A stretch of DNA of 64,000 nucleotides, from positions 36,372 to 100,371 of the forward strand of contig JAPJBO010000841.1 in NCBI GenBank assembly GCA_030068145.1, read 5' to 3'. Source of the DNA: Diplonema papillatum (Eukaryota; Euglenozoa; Diplonemea; Diplonemida; Diplonemidae). The position numbers were made by a program, and so were the translations under genes. Under the pieces are notes generated by a model. The model did no database searches, was not told the DNA's origin, and saw only the letters and a program-made list of their open reading frames with translations. Below, in pieces: positions 34,154 through 45,096 of this stretch; position 1 is the first letter of the stretch, and each line of letters starts with the position of its first letter.

Positions 34154-34260
34154 TTACGTTAGTGTGGTACTCATTTGCATGCAAATGACTCCCCACTAAC
34201 GCAACAAGACGACGAAAAAGCGTGAAAAAGCGTGAAAGAGAACGAGATTTTGGGAGTTTC
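34154..34260 (+). mobile_element. Third retroelement 3' tail
   Basis: Repeats the tail found at 32270-32345 and 34070-34150: GTGTGGTACTCATTTGC, GACTCCCCACTAACGCAACA, GACGACGAAAAAGCGTG. Three tails in series indicate stacked or template-jump insertions. Confidence 0.75.
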
Positions 34261-34397
34261 TGGGAAGTTTTGTGGAAAAGTGTGCTCATCCAATGTAGCC
34301 GGCCACCCCAGAGATGGCTTCGATTCGGTGGTTTCATTCGTTTCGAAATGGATCCGCACTCTTTTACCTTTTGGGCCAGGAGATGACGCTGCAATGA

Positions 34398-37300
34398 ATG
34401 CACCGGACAAGGGAAGCGTTCGACCCGACGACTCCATCTCGCATCGTAGCACCGCAGCTCAACACACGTTTACGGTTCATAACAGGCGATTCGCAGCTCA
34501 CTGTTCGCAAAGTCACAACCACACGCACATTCACGCAGGAGTACATCGACGAGATGAACACGAAGTACGACCTTCTGCACCGCGCATTTGAGGACAACTT
34601 CTGGGCGACGAAGATGAACCTGAAAGGGAACTCCAGCGAGCAGCTGTCCAAGACGAAGACCGAGTACGAGAGCTTTTTGCAGAACAAGCAGGCCCTCGAG
34701 GCCGTGAGGCAGAAGCTGAACGACCCGACCGCAACGGACGAGCAGAAGAGGATCCTGAAGACGATGGAGCGCACTTATTTGTGCTACCTGATGGAGAGCG
34801 ACGAGGCTGCCAGCATCAAGGAACTCTGCGTCGCGAAAGAGTCTGAGCTGGAAGCCGCAAGGAACAAGATGAAGCTCGGATACACGGACCCGAAGACCAA
34901 CGAGTTCAAGCCGGCCAGCTCCGTGCTGCTGTCGACGGTCATGCGCACCAACGACGACGAGGCCACCCGGAAGGCGTGCTTCGAAGGCATCCAGTCCATT
35001 TGCAGCTTCGTCGTCGGGCCGCTGTGCGAAGTGGCCAAGCTCCGCAATAGCTACTCGAAGAAAAACGGGTACGGGGACTACTACGAATACAAGATCCAGA
35101 CCACCGAGGGGTTCGACAAGCAGCGGTTGTTCGACATCCTGGACGATTTGGAGCAGAAGACGCGGCCTATGCTGCTCAAGGCCCGCGAGCAGCTCGCGGA
35201 GGAAAAGGGCGAGGGCGCCCTGCAGCCGTGGAACATGGGCTACAAAATGGCGGGCTCCGTCACGAAGGCGATGGACCCATACTTCCCGTTCGAAGACGCC
35301 GTTTCCGCGTGGGCCCGCTCGTTCGCCGCCCTCGGCATCCAATATTCGAACTCGCTCATGAACCTCGACCTCTGTGACCGCGAGGGTAAGTACGCAAACG
35401 GTATGCCGGGGATTCGTACAACGATGCGGCGTGGTGAACCATTTCGAGTGTGTTAGTCATTACGTAGTTGTTCACAGTAGAATCCAGTGTATGGGTGCTG
35501 TCCCCCTTGTGAGCTTCGGTCCCAAAAGCTGGCGTCGCACCCGCTTTTTCTCAGAACACTCTCTTTCTCCCGTCCATCTTCTGCGGCTGGAGTGCAAGTG
35601 TGATGGACCTTTCTTCGGAGGGGCTCACAAAGTTCGACTGATGTGCACCGTGTATCGTAATTCGGAACATTTCGACTACTGTTTGCAAACGTCAGATCGT
35701 CCTGCAAAGACTCAACTCTAAAGAAAAGGACTGGTCGAAGCAAGTAGTAGTCGCTCCGACCAGTCCATCTTCAGAGACGGGCAACCGCAGGGCAGAGCGA
35801 ACGGGGTTGCGGCACCGAACAAGCGCCGACTCAAGCTTTCGCATGCTTTCGACCGTTACGCCCTTACCCCGGAGCTTCCTTGCTTTACTTTTGACCGTTG
35901 CGCCCTTACCCCGGAGCTTCTCTTTCCTTCCAAAATCATAGGCAGGAGCCGGCAGGGACGTGAGCAGCGGACCTTCCCCCCGTTTACTGCGAGCACAAGT
36001 GTACCGAAAGCCTGCTACACGGCAGCCAAACTTCACGTGTTCGGCTGCACTGCAGAGCCATGGACCTGTGGCTACCGGTTTTGCGCATCAAAGCATCAAG
36101 GCGCGGCATCCTTGGGGCTCGGTCTTTGTGCTGAACACGAGCCCGTGGAGACGGTCAACCGCAGAGCAGAGCGGACGAGGCACTGTGCAACTACCGAGCT
36201 TTTTTCCTGTGTGCTGCCCGTGTTGACTGCCACGCTCTTGCACCCGGAGTCTTCCTAGTAGTGGGGCGACCGGATACTCCTCGGAGAGATGGTCCCTGCA
36301 CTCTAACTCGTCTCTCTCTCTCTCTTCCTTTCCCTTCCTTCCCGCCAAGACCCAGTCGTCAACTACACCCGCAGGCTTCTGCCACTGGCCGCAGTGCCCG
36401 TACGTCAAGCCGAACGGGGAGAAGCAAACGTGCATCACGAACTTCACGTCGGTGGCGACGCCGTCCGCCGTTGGATCCGGGTACACAGCGACGGCGACCC
36501 TGCTGCACGAGGGAGGCCACGCCGCCGCCTTCGCGAACATCGAGCAGCCCTCGCCGTTCTTCGCGCAAGAGCGCGCGCCGATGTCGGTCGCGTACGCTGA
36601 GAACCAGTCCATGTTCCTCGACTCTCTCGTCGGAGACGCCTCGTGGCTGGCACGCTACGCCAAGTCCACCAAGGGCGAGACCATCCCGTGGAGTATCATC
36701 GAGGAGAAGATCCGGAAGACGCACGCGTACAAGGTGTTCCAAATCCGGTCGATGCTCGTCGTCCCGTACTTCGAGAAGGCGCTGTACGAGCTGTCCGACG
36801 ACGAGATGACGCCCGAGAGGGTCACCAAAATTGCGGCGGAAGTCGAGGAAAAGATCTTCGGAGGAAGCAGCTCGCGGCCCGTGCTTTGCGTCCCGCACAT
36901 CTTGGCCGATGAATCTTCGTGCTACTACCAGGGGTACGTGCTCGCGGAGATGTCCGTGTTCCAGACGCGCAAGCACTTCCTCACCACGTACGGCAAAATC
37001 GTCGACGACCCGCGCATCGGGAAAGACCTGGCGGAGATCTACTGGAAGCCGGGCAACAGCGAGGACTTCCTCGACCTTGTCAAGAAGATGACCGGCAAGC
37101 CGCTCAGCGCTGACGCCTGGGTTGAGGACTTGCAGCTGCCGACCGAAGACCTGGTACCATTTTTGTTGTGTTAACAATGCATTGTTTGGCAGCGTACTAC
37201 ATGAAACTTACCAAAGCAGGTGAGTTCCAAACAAAGGAAAGCGCCAAACTAACTTTTTGTTACATGACGATGCTGCCCGACAAAGAACAGAAGGGATCCC

Positions 37301-39041
37301 AAGTGCTGTAACTACCGAACCACGCGTTGAACGGATGTGAGGTCATGCGGGTCTACCCCTACACGACAAATCACACAAACACCACAGGTCAAAGTCCTGA
37401 GGGAGAAAAAAAAAAACACGGTGGTGTAAGCGAAGAACAAATCAGATTGTGTTTGTTTAGTATTTGCCCCTTACCTCTGTATTTCCTCCCATTCGGAGTC
37501 GAAGCAGCTACGTCGAGTATTTTATAAGCACCAGCTTTGTAGGAAATACTTGAGGCTGCCAGCTGCAAAATATCAAAGGAGGTAAATGTGCTGAAGCCCA
37601 CGAAACACAGGTGAATCTGGGTTCAGTGGCGGGCGTAAGCGTTCAACAAAAAAGACCCACTTTGTAGTTGTATTGTTTCTCCCCCTCTAGCCTCCTTCGA
37701 AGAAAGCACAAGGCAGCCCCTCGAGTATTTTTATAGCCACATGCAACGTGTGCGGAACCTGAACCGCCCAGAAACAAGCCCGCATACCGCACTGAAAGGG
37801 GAAGCTGCTCCTTCTTTGGGTGAACATTCGTCCCCCCTCCTGTCAGGGCGAGGACCTGAGTGTTTTAATTGGTTGCTCAGACACGGTTGTAGGGGCCTTC
37901 TCCCGTGACGGATTTGCTTGCGCTCTAGTAGCGCGGGTGGTCCTGGCTGTGACAAACTGCAACAGCCGCCTGGCAACCAGACTCACACCGCTGTTCTGCA
38001 GACTCTCAGGTTCCGCGCTGATGATGGTCCGCCCTATGTGTCCGTGGCTTAGACCAGTGCGGTTTTGAGCACATATCCATTCCAAGCACGTTCTTGCAAA
38101 CATCGCCTCTCCTAATTCATGTCACGGACAAACAATACCCCCAGATCAAGAGCGAAAAAGTTGACTACGACGAGGCCCTCAAGATAGGCGCGAAGTTCGA
38201 CGACTCCGCCGACATTACGAAGCTTTTGAACATGCGAATCCGTTTGGTTCACGGTGACTACCTCATCGCTGACTCTGAGGTATGCTTCGCCCGCTTCTAC
38301 ATTTTCCATTTGTGGTATACGACGCTAGTCTCAGAAGATTCATATCAACCGACTAATAGCATGCTGTGGTACTGGACTTCTTACAATAATTCATTGCCAC
38401 ATTTCCGACCGCGGCGCCTCAGGACATGGAAAGCAAACAGAACCAAGTCATTGCCAAGTCATTATTGTAGAGACGGCGCGAGACAAAGGACGCTAACCCA
38501 AACAACTTCCGCCGGTAGGGTAATCTTGCCTAAAGAAATCAACTGCCTTCGGGTAGGCTAGCCTGACACTAGTTGACTAGTTGTCGTCGGGAAGAAGAAG
38601 AAGAAAGAAAAAGAAAAAGAAAAAGAAACGAAAAAGAAAAAGGCCGCTCCTGGTCCAGGAACGTGACGGTCAACACAACCCCGTCCGCTCTGTCCTGCGG
38701 TCGACGAGCTTGTGTTCAGCGCGAGCGCCAAGCCCCAAGGTGCGCCAAGCCTTGATGCTTTAGTTTGGGAAATCGGTAGCCACTTGACCCGTAGGCCCGT
38801 GGCTCTGCAGTACCGCCGAACACGTGAAGCTTGGCTCCCGTGTAGCAGGCTTTCCCTGGTACCTGTCGTCGGGAAAAAAACAAAAAAAGAACCAAGCCAT
38901 TGCCAGTCGGCTCGAGGCATTGAGAGCGGATCGCAGCTCAAAGCGCACGGCAGAAAGGTGCACATTATGACGAGCGGGCAGCCAGTTTCGCCGGTTAATG
39001 TCGAGAAGAGATCTGTTCAGTTGCCTGACTCTCACCGTTAA
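34398..39041 (+). CDS. M3-like zinc metallopeptidase (oligopeptidase), four inferred exons
   Basis: Intracellular-type oligopeptidase that cleaves short peptides with a zinc ion. Exons: 34398-35385, 36375-37153, 38145-38279 and possibly 38907-39041 (TAA). Phases agree at each GT-AG border; the exon 1-2 join reads CDREGFCHWPQC. The zinc site is HEGGH (residues 374-378, one of the HExxH forms) with the likely third ligand Glu405 in VAYAENQSMFLDSL, about 27 residues on, as in M3 and related gluzincins. The helical N-terminus (EYIDEMNTKYDLLHRAFEDN) and YGDYYEYKI, LNDP segments also fit. Exons 1 and 2 are secure. Exon 3 (IKSEKVDYDEALKIGAKFDD, ending GDYLIADSE) is well framed. Exon 4 is tentative. 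The N-terminal 50 residues before EYIDEM are also uncertain: an acceptor-like CACGCAG sits just before that codon. No signal peptide is evident. Confidence 0.85.
35990..36180 (+). repeat. Dispersed repeat R4 in peptidase intron 1
   Basis: Inverted partner at about 38660-38870 in intron 3 (GGCTCTGCAGTACCGCCGAA on that side; TTCGGCTGCACTGCAGAGCC here). Also related to 5925-6005. Two inverted copies in one gene could pair in the pre-mRNA. A truncated FB-type segment (CCCAAAAGCTGGCGTCGCAC) is at about 35521. Confidence 0.7.
37163..37255 (+). repeat. Dispersed repeat R5 in peptidase intron 2
   Basis: TGTGTTAACAATGCATTGTT, then GGCAGCGTACTACATGAAAC and CAAAGCAGGTGAGTTCC; repeated at about 40299-40425 and, diverged, at 22660-22720. 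The AG/GTGAGT at the end looks like a 5' splice site, so the element may carry a cryptic donor. Repeat R1 (inverted) follows at 37505-37700. Confidence 0.7.
38581..38645 (+). repeat. Purine (GAA/AAAAAG) tract
   Basis: Runs of GAAGAAGAAG and (A)AAAAG in peptidase intron 3. Low-complexity polypurine with no other feature. Confidence 0.8.
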
Positions 39042-40298
39042 ACAATTAGCGGGGAGGGGCCGTCCCTGATGCTGTAGTGGAGACAGAAGAGAGGGGAACC
39101 TACTTTGTGAGTGACAAGTAGGTATCGCCTTCTAAAATATTCGTGGTACTGTGCTGAAGGAGGCCGTACATGATTGCCATTGAGGGGTGCCGGCAGGACG
39201 TGCTTTGCCGGTGCAGCAGCTTGGGGCTTGGTGGCTCTGGACAGCTGCAGCGCAGACCGTTTTTCGCCAGCACCCTGGGAATATTAAAGCGTGGCCGAGT
39301 ATTAAGCTACCCCCAAGTCAACAGAAACCCTTCCTCTAGGAAAGCCCTTGCCACACCCACACAGCCCTTACTTGCTCGACAATAGCCCATTTACCAAAGA
39401 TCACCCGGGGAACATCCCGGGATCTCAAGCGACTTTTCAAACACCAAATTCCAAAACTGCAGACCGACGGCTTCCAGGGCTGCTGCAAGAAGTTCAAGCA
39501 GTGGATCCCGACCGTTTTCCCGCCCGAAAAGTGAAGGGGACGCGCGCCCTGCCTGCGAAAAGAAGATGTCGAGCGAGAAAGAAGCAGAGAAGGTCGGCAA
39601 ACCAAGTCAAACAGCTTGGGGGGGGGGGGGGGGGGGGGGAGGGTAGGCCTGGCCCTCAAGCAGCGAATTTTTACACTCTCCGCAGCTGGTGTTGGTGTCG
39701 GTCTCGGGCGGAAGGCGTTGCAGAAAGCCCGCGGCTTAAGTGTTCCTCAGGTAGTACGGGGGCTTGTTGCACCGGGGTAGCGACGCCACAAGTTACCAGG
39801 AGAGTCACGACAGAACACAGGCGGTACTGCTTGAGCCCCCCACGGTACTGGGCTCCGTGGGCGTGCACAGTCGCCCCCTGAACGTCCACCTATGATTTCC
39901 TGTGCCACCATTCCTCATCCAGCCCAGGAGATACGTTCGTGGGAAGTTCTGAACGCCAGGCGACCATTCATTCTCGAGTTGAAAATGCAACCTAAAACCA
40001 AGTAAAAAGGTCGAAAAGACGACGGACCGACGTTGGCCCTCGGAAACACGCCAACCCGCCCGCTCCACCCCGTCTCTATTCCAACTGGACGCTTCGATTG
40101 CCGTTTTCTCTTCTTCCCCATCCCTTCTTACTCCGGGGAACAAGACCGCCAGAATGTTTGGACTTTAAAGCGGAGTTGTGACATGATTATCAGGACAGGG
40201 ACCAGCGAAGCTCCCGAGGATTCCCTCACTCGGGAAGGGAAGCAGGGTCCTTGTTTCAGGGGCTCCGCCCGCCTCTTTTCCCCGCTATTTCCTAACGT
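39042..40298. other. Intergenic with a 22-G run
   Basis: No gene was recognised. An uninterrupted G run lies at 39618-39639, which would be strongly quadruplex-forming and is prone to sequencing error. Confidence 0.5.
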
Positions 40299-41358
40299 TT
40301 TTTGTGTTAACAATGCATTGTTGGTACTAAAAATTAGTAGTTGGCAGCGTACTACATGAACCTTACCAAAGCAGGTGAGTTCCGCTAGTGCGCACAAACA
40401 AAAGAAAGCGCCATACTAATTTTTTCTTCTTCTTTTTCGCCCACGTACTTTTTTAACTCTGGCGGGGGCACCCCCGGGCACTTTTGTTAGAACGAACTTG
40501 CCGTGGGGTGCCTCTTCCTTGTCTCATGCTCCCCGCGTTTTCTAACCTGGCACAGTTCAGAGAGCTGCGAACGACTTGCCCGGTCGAAAAACGGCCTCGG
40601 CAGGCTTTCTCCATGGGTGACGTAAGGAAGAAACGCACCGATTCAACCACACGGTGAAGCCCCTCCTCCGAATCAGGAGTTGAAGCGTGGAGTTCAGAAA
40701 ACGGGTGTCGCACCCGCTTTTTCGGGTGCGGAGTCCACGCGTTTTCGTTGCAGCACTCCCGCTTTTCGGGTGTGACTCGGGCACACCCTCTCCAACGCCA
40801 GCTTCCGAGGATGGACCTCGCCGTGCAAGAGCGGGGGTCGCTTTTGGTTGCAGACGGCAGAACCTCCAGGTGTTCCCACCAATCGTTCCTTGCGATTTGT
40901 CGAGTCGAAAAATCGTGGCTCGGCGGCCCGAACCGCTCAGAATGCCCCCGCCGTAGCGGACCTACAGGTAAATCTGGGTTTAGTGGCCGGCGTAAGCGTT
41001 CAACACAAAAACTGCCGTTGCTGCGCAGTGCTCTGACTTTCAGTGAGGCCATTTTCTTACTCGCAGTGGAGGCGTGACTCTTTCGAGCCCGGGCCGGCGT
41101 TTCCCCTGTCGTTTGTGGTGTGCGTAGCATCTTTGTTCCCCCCTTTCTTTCCGCCTATTGCGACACGTCTTGAAGCTCACCGTGCACAGTCGTCTCGACG
41201 GCTCAGACCACCGTCGAGATGAACACCCTACAAGGACGTACCGGGCCAATTCATGAATGCCTCAGCATCGTCCGGGAAGCCACCAACAATTGTTTCACGC
41301 TTAGTTTCAGCAGTGGACTAACACCGTAACGGTACACCCATCCTGCCGAGTGCAGATC
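40299..41358. repeat. Repeats R5, FB and R1 fragments
   Basis: R5 at 40299-40425, an inverted FB copy at 40679-40830 (CCCGCTTTTCGGGTGTGACT, then AGCTTCCGAGGATGGAC), and an R1 piece at 40965-41020. The segment 41070-41110 resembles the lyase spacer near 44460 and 51110. No intact gene. Confidence 0.6.
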
Positions 41359-41745
41359 CGTGCCATGACAACGACCGTACTGCCAGCCAGTCATGCAGCT
41401 GTAGTGTCATGACAACGACCGTACTGCCAGCCAGTCATGCAGCTGTAGTGTCATGACAACGACCGTACTGCCAGCCAGTCATGCAGCTGTAGTGTCATGA
41501 CAACGACCGTACTGCCAGCCAGTCATGCAGCTGTAGTGTCATGACAACGACCGTACTGCCAGCCAGTCATGCAGCTGTAGTGTCATGACAACGACCGTAC
41601 TAGTCATGCAGCTGTAGTGTCATGACAACGACCGTACTACCAGCCAGTCATGCAGCTGTAGTGTCATGACAACGACCGTACTGCCAGCCAGTCATGCAGC
41701 TGTAGTGTCATGACAAGGACCGTACTGCCAGCCAGTCATGCAGCG
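41359..41745 (+). repeat. 44-bp minisatellite upstream of lyase gene 1, about 9 units
   Basis: Unit: CATGACAACGACCGTACTGC, CAGCCAGTCATGCAGCTGTA, GTGT. One unit is shortened to 33 bases (about 41584-41616). The last unit merges into the lyase 5' flank. The part GCCAGCCAGTCATGCAGC resembles GCCAGACAGCCATGCAGC at the same place before genes 2 and 3, so the array probably grew from that flank. Confidence 0.9.
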
Positions 41746-41822
41746 GTGGTATCAGTCAACCGCTTCTTGTCTTCTAGGTTTCAGGAATATATCCTCTCAC
41801 AAAAGTGCTCAAGACACTCAGC

Positions 41823-43898
41823 ATGGCAGCGCGCGTTGCCGTTGCGCTTATGGCGATGCTGCTGGCACCTCAGAGTGCGGAGGCAGCGTTTGGCTACACA
41901 ACGAGTACGTCGGCCTACACCATCGACACTGGGGCCGGGCTAGTGTTCAAGATCAGGCGTGAAGACGGTGGTAGCACAACCTCCGTCGGGGACATCATGT
42001 CACTGGTATACGACGGTGTGGAGTACCAACGCTCTGACAAGGGTTCCCAAATCAACTCCGGATTCGACTGGCTGTATACCGACATATCGGCGGTCTCCCT
42101 CTCCATCGGTACAGTGAACGGCAACATCAAGGTCACCGTCGTGGGAGGCAGCCTGACGCACTATTACATAGTGAGGCCGAACGTGAACTACATCTACATG
42201 GCCACGCACACTTCAGGCAACACGAACACTGGCCTGTTGCGCTACATTCTCCGCCTCAGGTCCGACAAACTGCCCAACAGCCCTGTTCCTTCCGACATCT
42301 CTGTGTCAGGTCAGGTTGACTTGGAGACGAGCGACATCAAGAAGCTGCCCAACGGACAGAGCAGATCAAAGCACTACTCCAACGGGCGGTTGAAGGACTG
42401 GATGTACCACGGAGCCACCGGCACCGATGTGGGCATGTTTATTGTGCGCGATAACGGTGAGGGCATGGCAGGCGGTCCGTTCTACCGCTGCATCCAGAAC
42501 CAGAAGACCAGCGATACTCAAGAAATCACTTACGTGTTCAGCTACGGCATGTCGCAAACAGAGTCTTTCCGAGTGGGAACTCTGAACACGTACACCCTCG
42601 TGGTAACAGGCGGCGGAACTCCTGGGACAGTCGACAACTCGTTCCTATCTGGCATGGGCTTGGTTGGCTATGTCTCGACTCGTGGACGCGTAACGGGAAA
42701 TGGACTGAGCGGCCGCGATACGAACTTCGAGTATACCGTTGGATTTGCCAACAGCGTGGCACAATACTTTGCCACACCATGGGGCAACAACGCGCAGTGG
42801 AACTCTCCAAACATGATCCCAGGGACGTACAAGATGACCATCTACAAGAACGAGCTGGAAGTGCAAACCGGAGAAGTTGAGGTGCTCGCCCAGACAAAGA
42901 TCCTGAACACGATCACCATCACTCAAGACCCAAGCGTTGCTACCCCTATCTGGCGTATCGGGGATTGGGACGGGTCGCCAGAAGAGCTCCTGAACGGGGA
43001 CAAGCTGACGTACATGCACCCTTCTGACATTCGCATGAGCAACTGGAAAGCACCGGCGTACGTTGTGGGCACCAGTGGACCACGTGACATGCCACCTTAC
43101 ATCTGGCAGGATGTCAACAGCGGAAGCACGGAGATTCGGTTCAAGCTTTCGAAGGCTCTCATGCGCAGGTCTCACGTCTTGCGTTTTGGTATAACGCACT
43201 CATATGCAGGTGCCCGTCCAAGGCCTGTCGTCAACTCTTGGTGGGGCGCCATCCGAGCGGCTCCGTCACAGCCTAAGACACGTTCCCTTACTGTTGGCAC
43301 CTACCGCGGGAACAACTACCGATACGACTTCACGGTCCCACAGTCTGCATGGAAGACAGACCCGGACGTGGAGAATGTACTCATTCTGCATGCTGTGTCT
43401 GGATCGAGTGGGACTGGCTATCTTTCGCCCGCCTTTTCGATCGACTGCATTGACTTGGTGTGCTCCAACTGTGACGTGTCTGAGGGGACCTTCTCGATTG
43501 TGGCACGGCATAGCGAGCTTGTCGCGGGCGTTGCTAGTGGCTCGACGCAGGACACCGCCAACGTGGAGCAGCAGACAAACACTGGCGCCGACAGCCAGCG
43601 GTGGACCATTGCCAGTGTCGGCAGCGGATACTACTCGATCATCAACGTCAACAGCGGCCTTGCACTAGAGGTTACTGGAGGGTCTGCTGACAACGGCGCC
43701 AACATTGTGCAGTATTCATACTGGAGCGGTGCGGCCCAGCAGTGGGCCATTAACCACGTCGGGGACGGGTACTTTTCCATCATCAACCGCAGCAGCGGGA
43801 AGGGACTTGATGTGGCAGCATCCAGTACCACGGCTGGTGCCAACATTCAGCAGTATGATTATGTGAGCGGCGACAACCAGCAGTGGTACTTTGAGTAG
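41823..43898 (+). CDS. Secreted rhamnogalacturonan lyase (PL4) with ricin-type lectin domain, copy 1
   Basis: Cleaves the rhamnogalacturonan I backbone of pectin by beta-elimination, outside the cell. The ATG at 41823 is the first in frame (the codon six before is GTG) and gives a signal peptide MAARVAVALMAMLLAPQSAEA ending in an AEA-type cleavage site. Numbered from that ATG, the catalytic N-terminal part carries HYSNGRLKDWMYHGATGT (from about residue 183) and EGMAGGPFYR, both typical of family 4. A Fn3-like module follows, then the hallmark WRIGDWDGSPEELLNGDK and YMHPSDIRMSNW before the C-terminal jelly-roll. Residues from about 565 form a beta-trefoil with three QxW-type repeats (SQRWTI, QQWAI, QQWYF), a carbohydrate-binding module and not a ricin toxin chain. 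The gene has no introns, unlike its neighbours, which may reflect gene transfer. 691 residues. Confidence 0.9.
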   Translation: MAARVAVALMAMLLAPQSAEAAFGYTTSTSAYTIDTGAGLVFKIRREDGGSTTSVGDIMSLVYDGVEYQRSDKGSQINSGFDWLYTDISAVSLSIGTVNGNIKVTVVGGSLTHYYIVRPNVNYIYMATHTSGNTNTGLLRYILRLRSDKLPNSPVPSDISVSGQVDLETSDIKKLPNGQSRSKHYSNGRLKDWMYHGATGTDVGMFIVRDNGEGMAGGPFYRCIQNQKTSDTQEITYVFSYGMSQTESFRVGTLNTYTLVVTGGGTPGTVDNSFLSGMGLVGYVSTRGRVTGNGLSGRDTNFEYTVGFANSVAQYFATPWGNNAQWNSPNMIPGTYKMTIYKNELEVQTGEVEVLAQTKILNTITITQDPSVATPIWRIGDWDGSPEELLNGDKLTYMHPSDIRMSNWKAPAYVVGTSGPRDMPPYIWQDVNSGSTEIRFKLSKALMRRSHVLRFGITHSYAGARPRPVVNSWWGAIRAAPSQPKTRSLTVGTYRGNNYRYDFTVPQSAWKTDPDVENVLILHAVSGSSGTGYLSPAFSIDCIDLVCSNCDVSEGTFSIVARHSELVAGVASGSTQDTANVEQQTNTGADSQRWTIASVGSGYYSIINVNSGLALEVTGGSADNGANIVQYSYWSGAAQQWAINHVGDGYFSIINRSSGKGLDVAASSTTAGANIQQYDYVSGDNQQWYFE

Positions 43899-45096
43899 TT
43901 CCAAGCAAAGCGAGCAGGACCATTGCAGTATCTGACGAGCGTGTCCTACCATTCTTTAACGTACCTTTGTATACGCAACAGCAGCCGGGCACAGTTTTTG
44001 ACGACGCCGGCCAAGTTGACTGTACGAAGCTTCATCTCAATCAACGTTTAATTTACCTGTTAGATATCCACCGTAGCGCATCGTCTGCGTTGCCTGTGGC
44101 AAACCTCAAATCTCTTCTTCTGTTTTGTTCTATTTTCACGTTGAAGTTTAGTAATAGCGAGATGCAGTCGTGTTACACCAACAACAACACTCATCGGTTT
44201 TCCCCCACACTCGCTTTTTTTGTTTTCTCTTCGTTGTCTAGGACCCTTGGATCTTGGATCTCGGAAGATGACGTCTTTCTGACAAAGTTTAACTCTACAT
44301 AACGACCTGCAAAACCAGGGCTTCTCCTCTCTGAAAACACCTGTTCCCCACCGTCCCCTCCCCCTTGGTTGCTGCGTCCTGAGGCCGGACTGAGTTGCTG
44401 CCGCTGCAGAGGGGGGCCGGCAGCACTCTGACCTTCGGTGAGAGTTCTTCACCGCCTGCGGCGCGGGTGTGGCTCTATGGGGCACGGGCCGGTGGTCTCC
44501 CTTTTGGTCTATGATACGCGGAATGTCCCCGTTCTTTGTTTCTTTTCCACCCACTGCTAACGACGAGCCTTGGTTACCGTGTTCAGGAGGCTCATCTCCC
44601 AACGAACGTCGAGAAGACCAGCATGAGTGAATACAACACACAGCGAACCGTTAATTGAGGAATGCCTCAGCGATGTCACAGAATGCCGGTCCGCTGCGCC
44701 ACAAGTTTGCACCAGTGGTGATGAGTACAGTCACCGTTTCAAGCTTAGCTTCCAAGGGTGGGAGTTGCATGAGAGATACACGTGTCATGGAACGAGGTCG
44801 ATGTCGCTGTCTAGCCACTCTTGCGCCCGTTGGAGGATCTCAAGAGCCGCATGTTAATGCTGACATCCGTACTGGGAGTCGCTGGTTCTTATTTCATTCG
44901 ATTCATAGGTCTCTGATTTTAAGGTAGAGGCAGACATGGAGACACTTGAGCATCAGCGGCATGATGGCGATGGGTCCAATGTTTGCAACGCCGCTGCCAG
45001 ACAGCCATGCAGCCCGGTCCTGCGACGGCTTGTCAACCAGCTCCTCTTTTCTAGGTTTCAGGAAAACGTTTTCTACAAGTGTCCAAGACACTCAGC

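Noticed and set aside
43563-43898. Possible ricin-type toxin
   Set aside because: Only the sugar-binding beta-trefoil is present, fused to a pectin lyase; there is no ribosome-inactivating chain.
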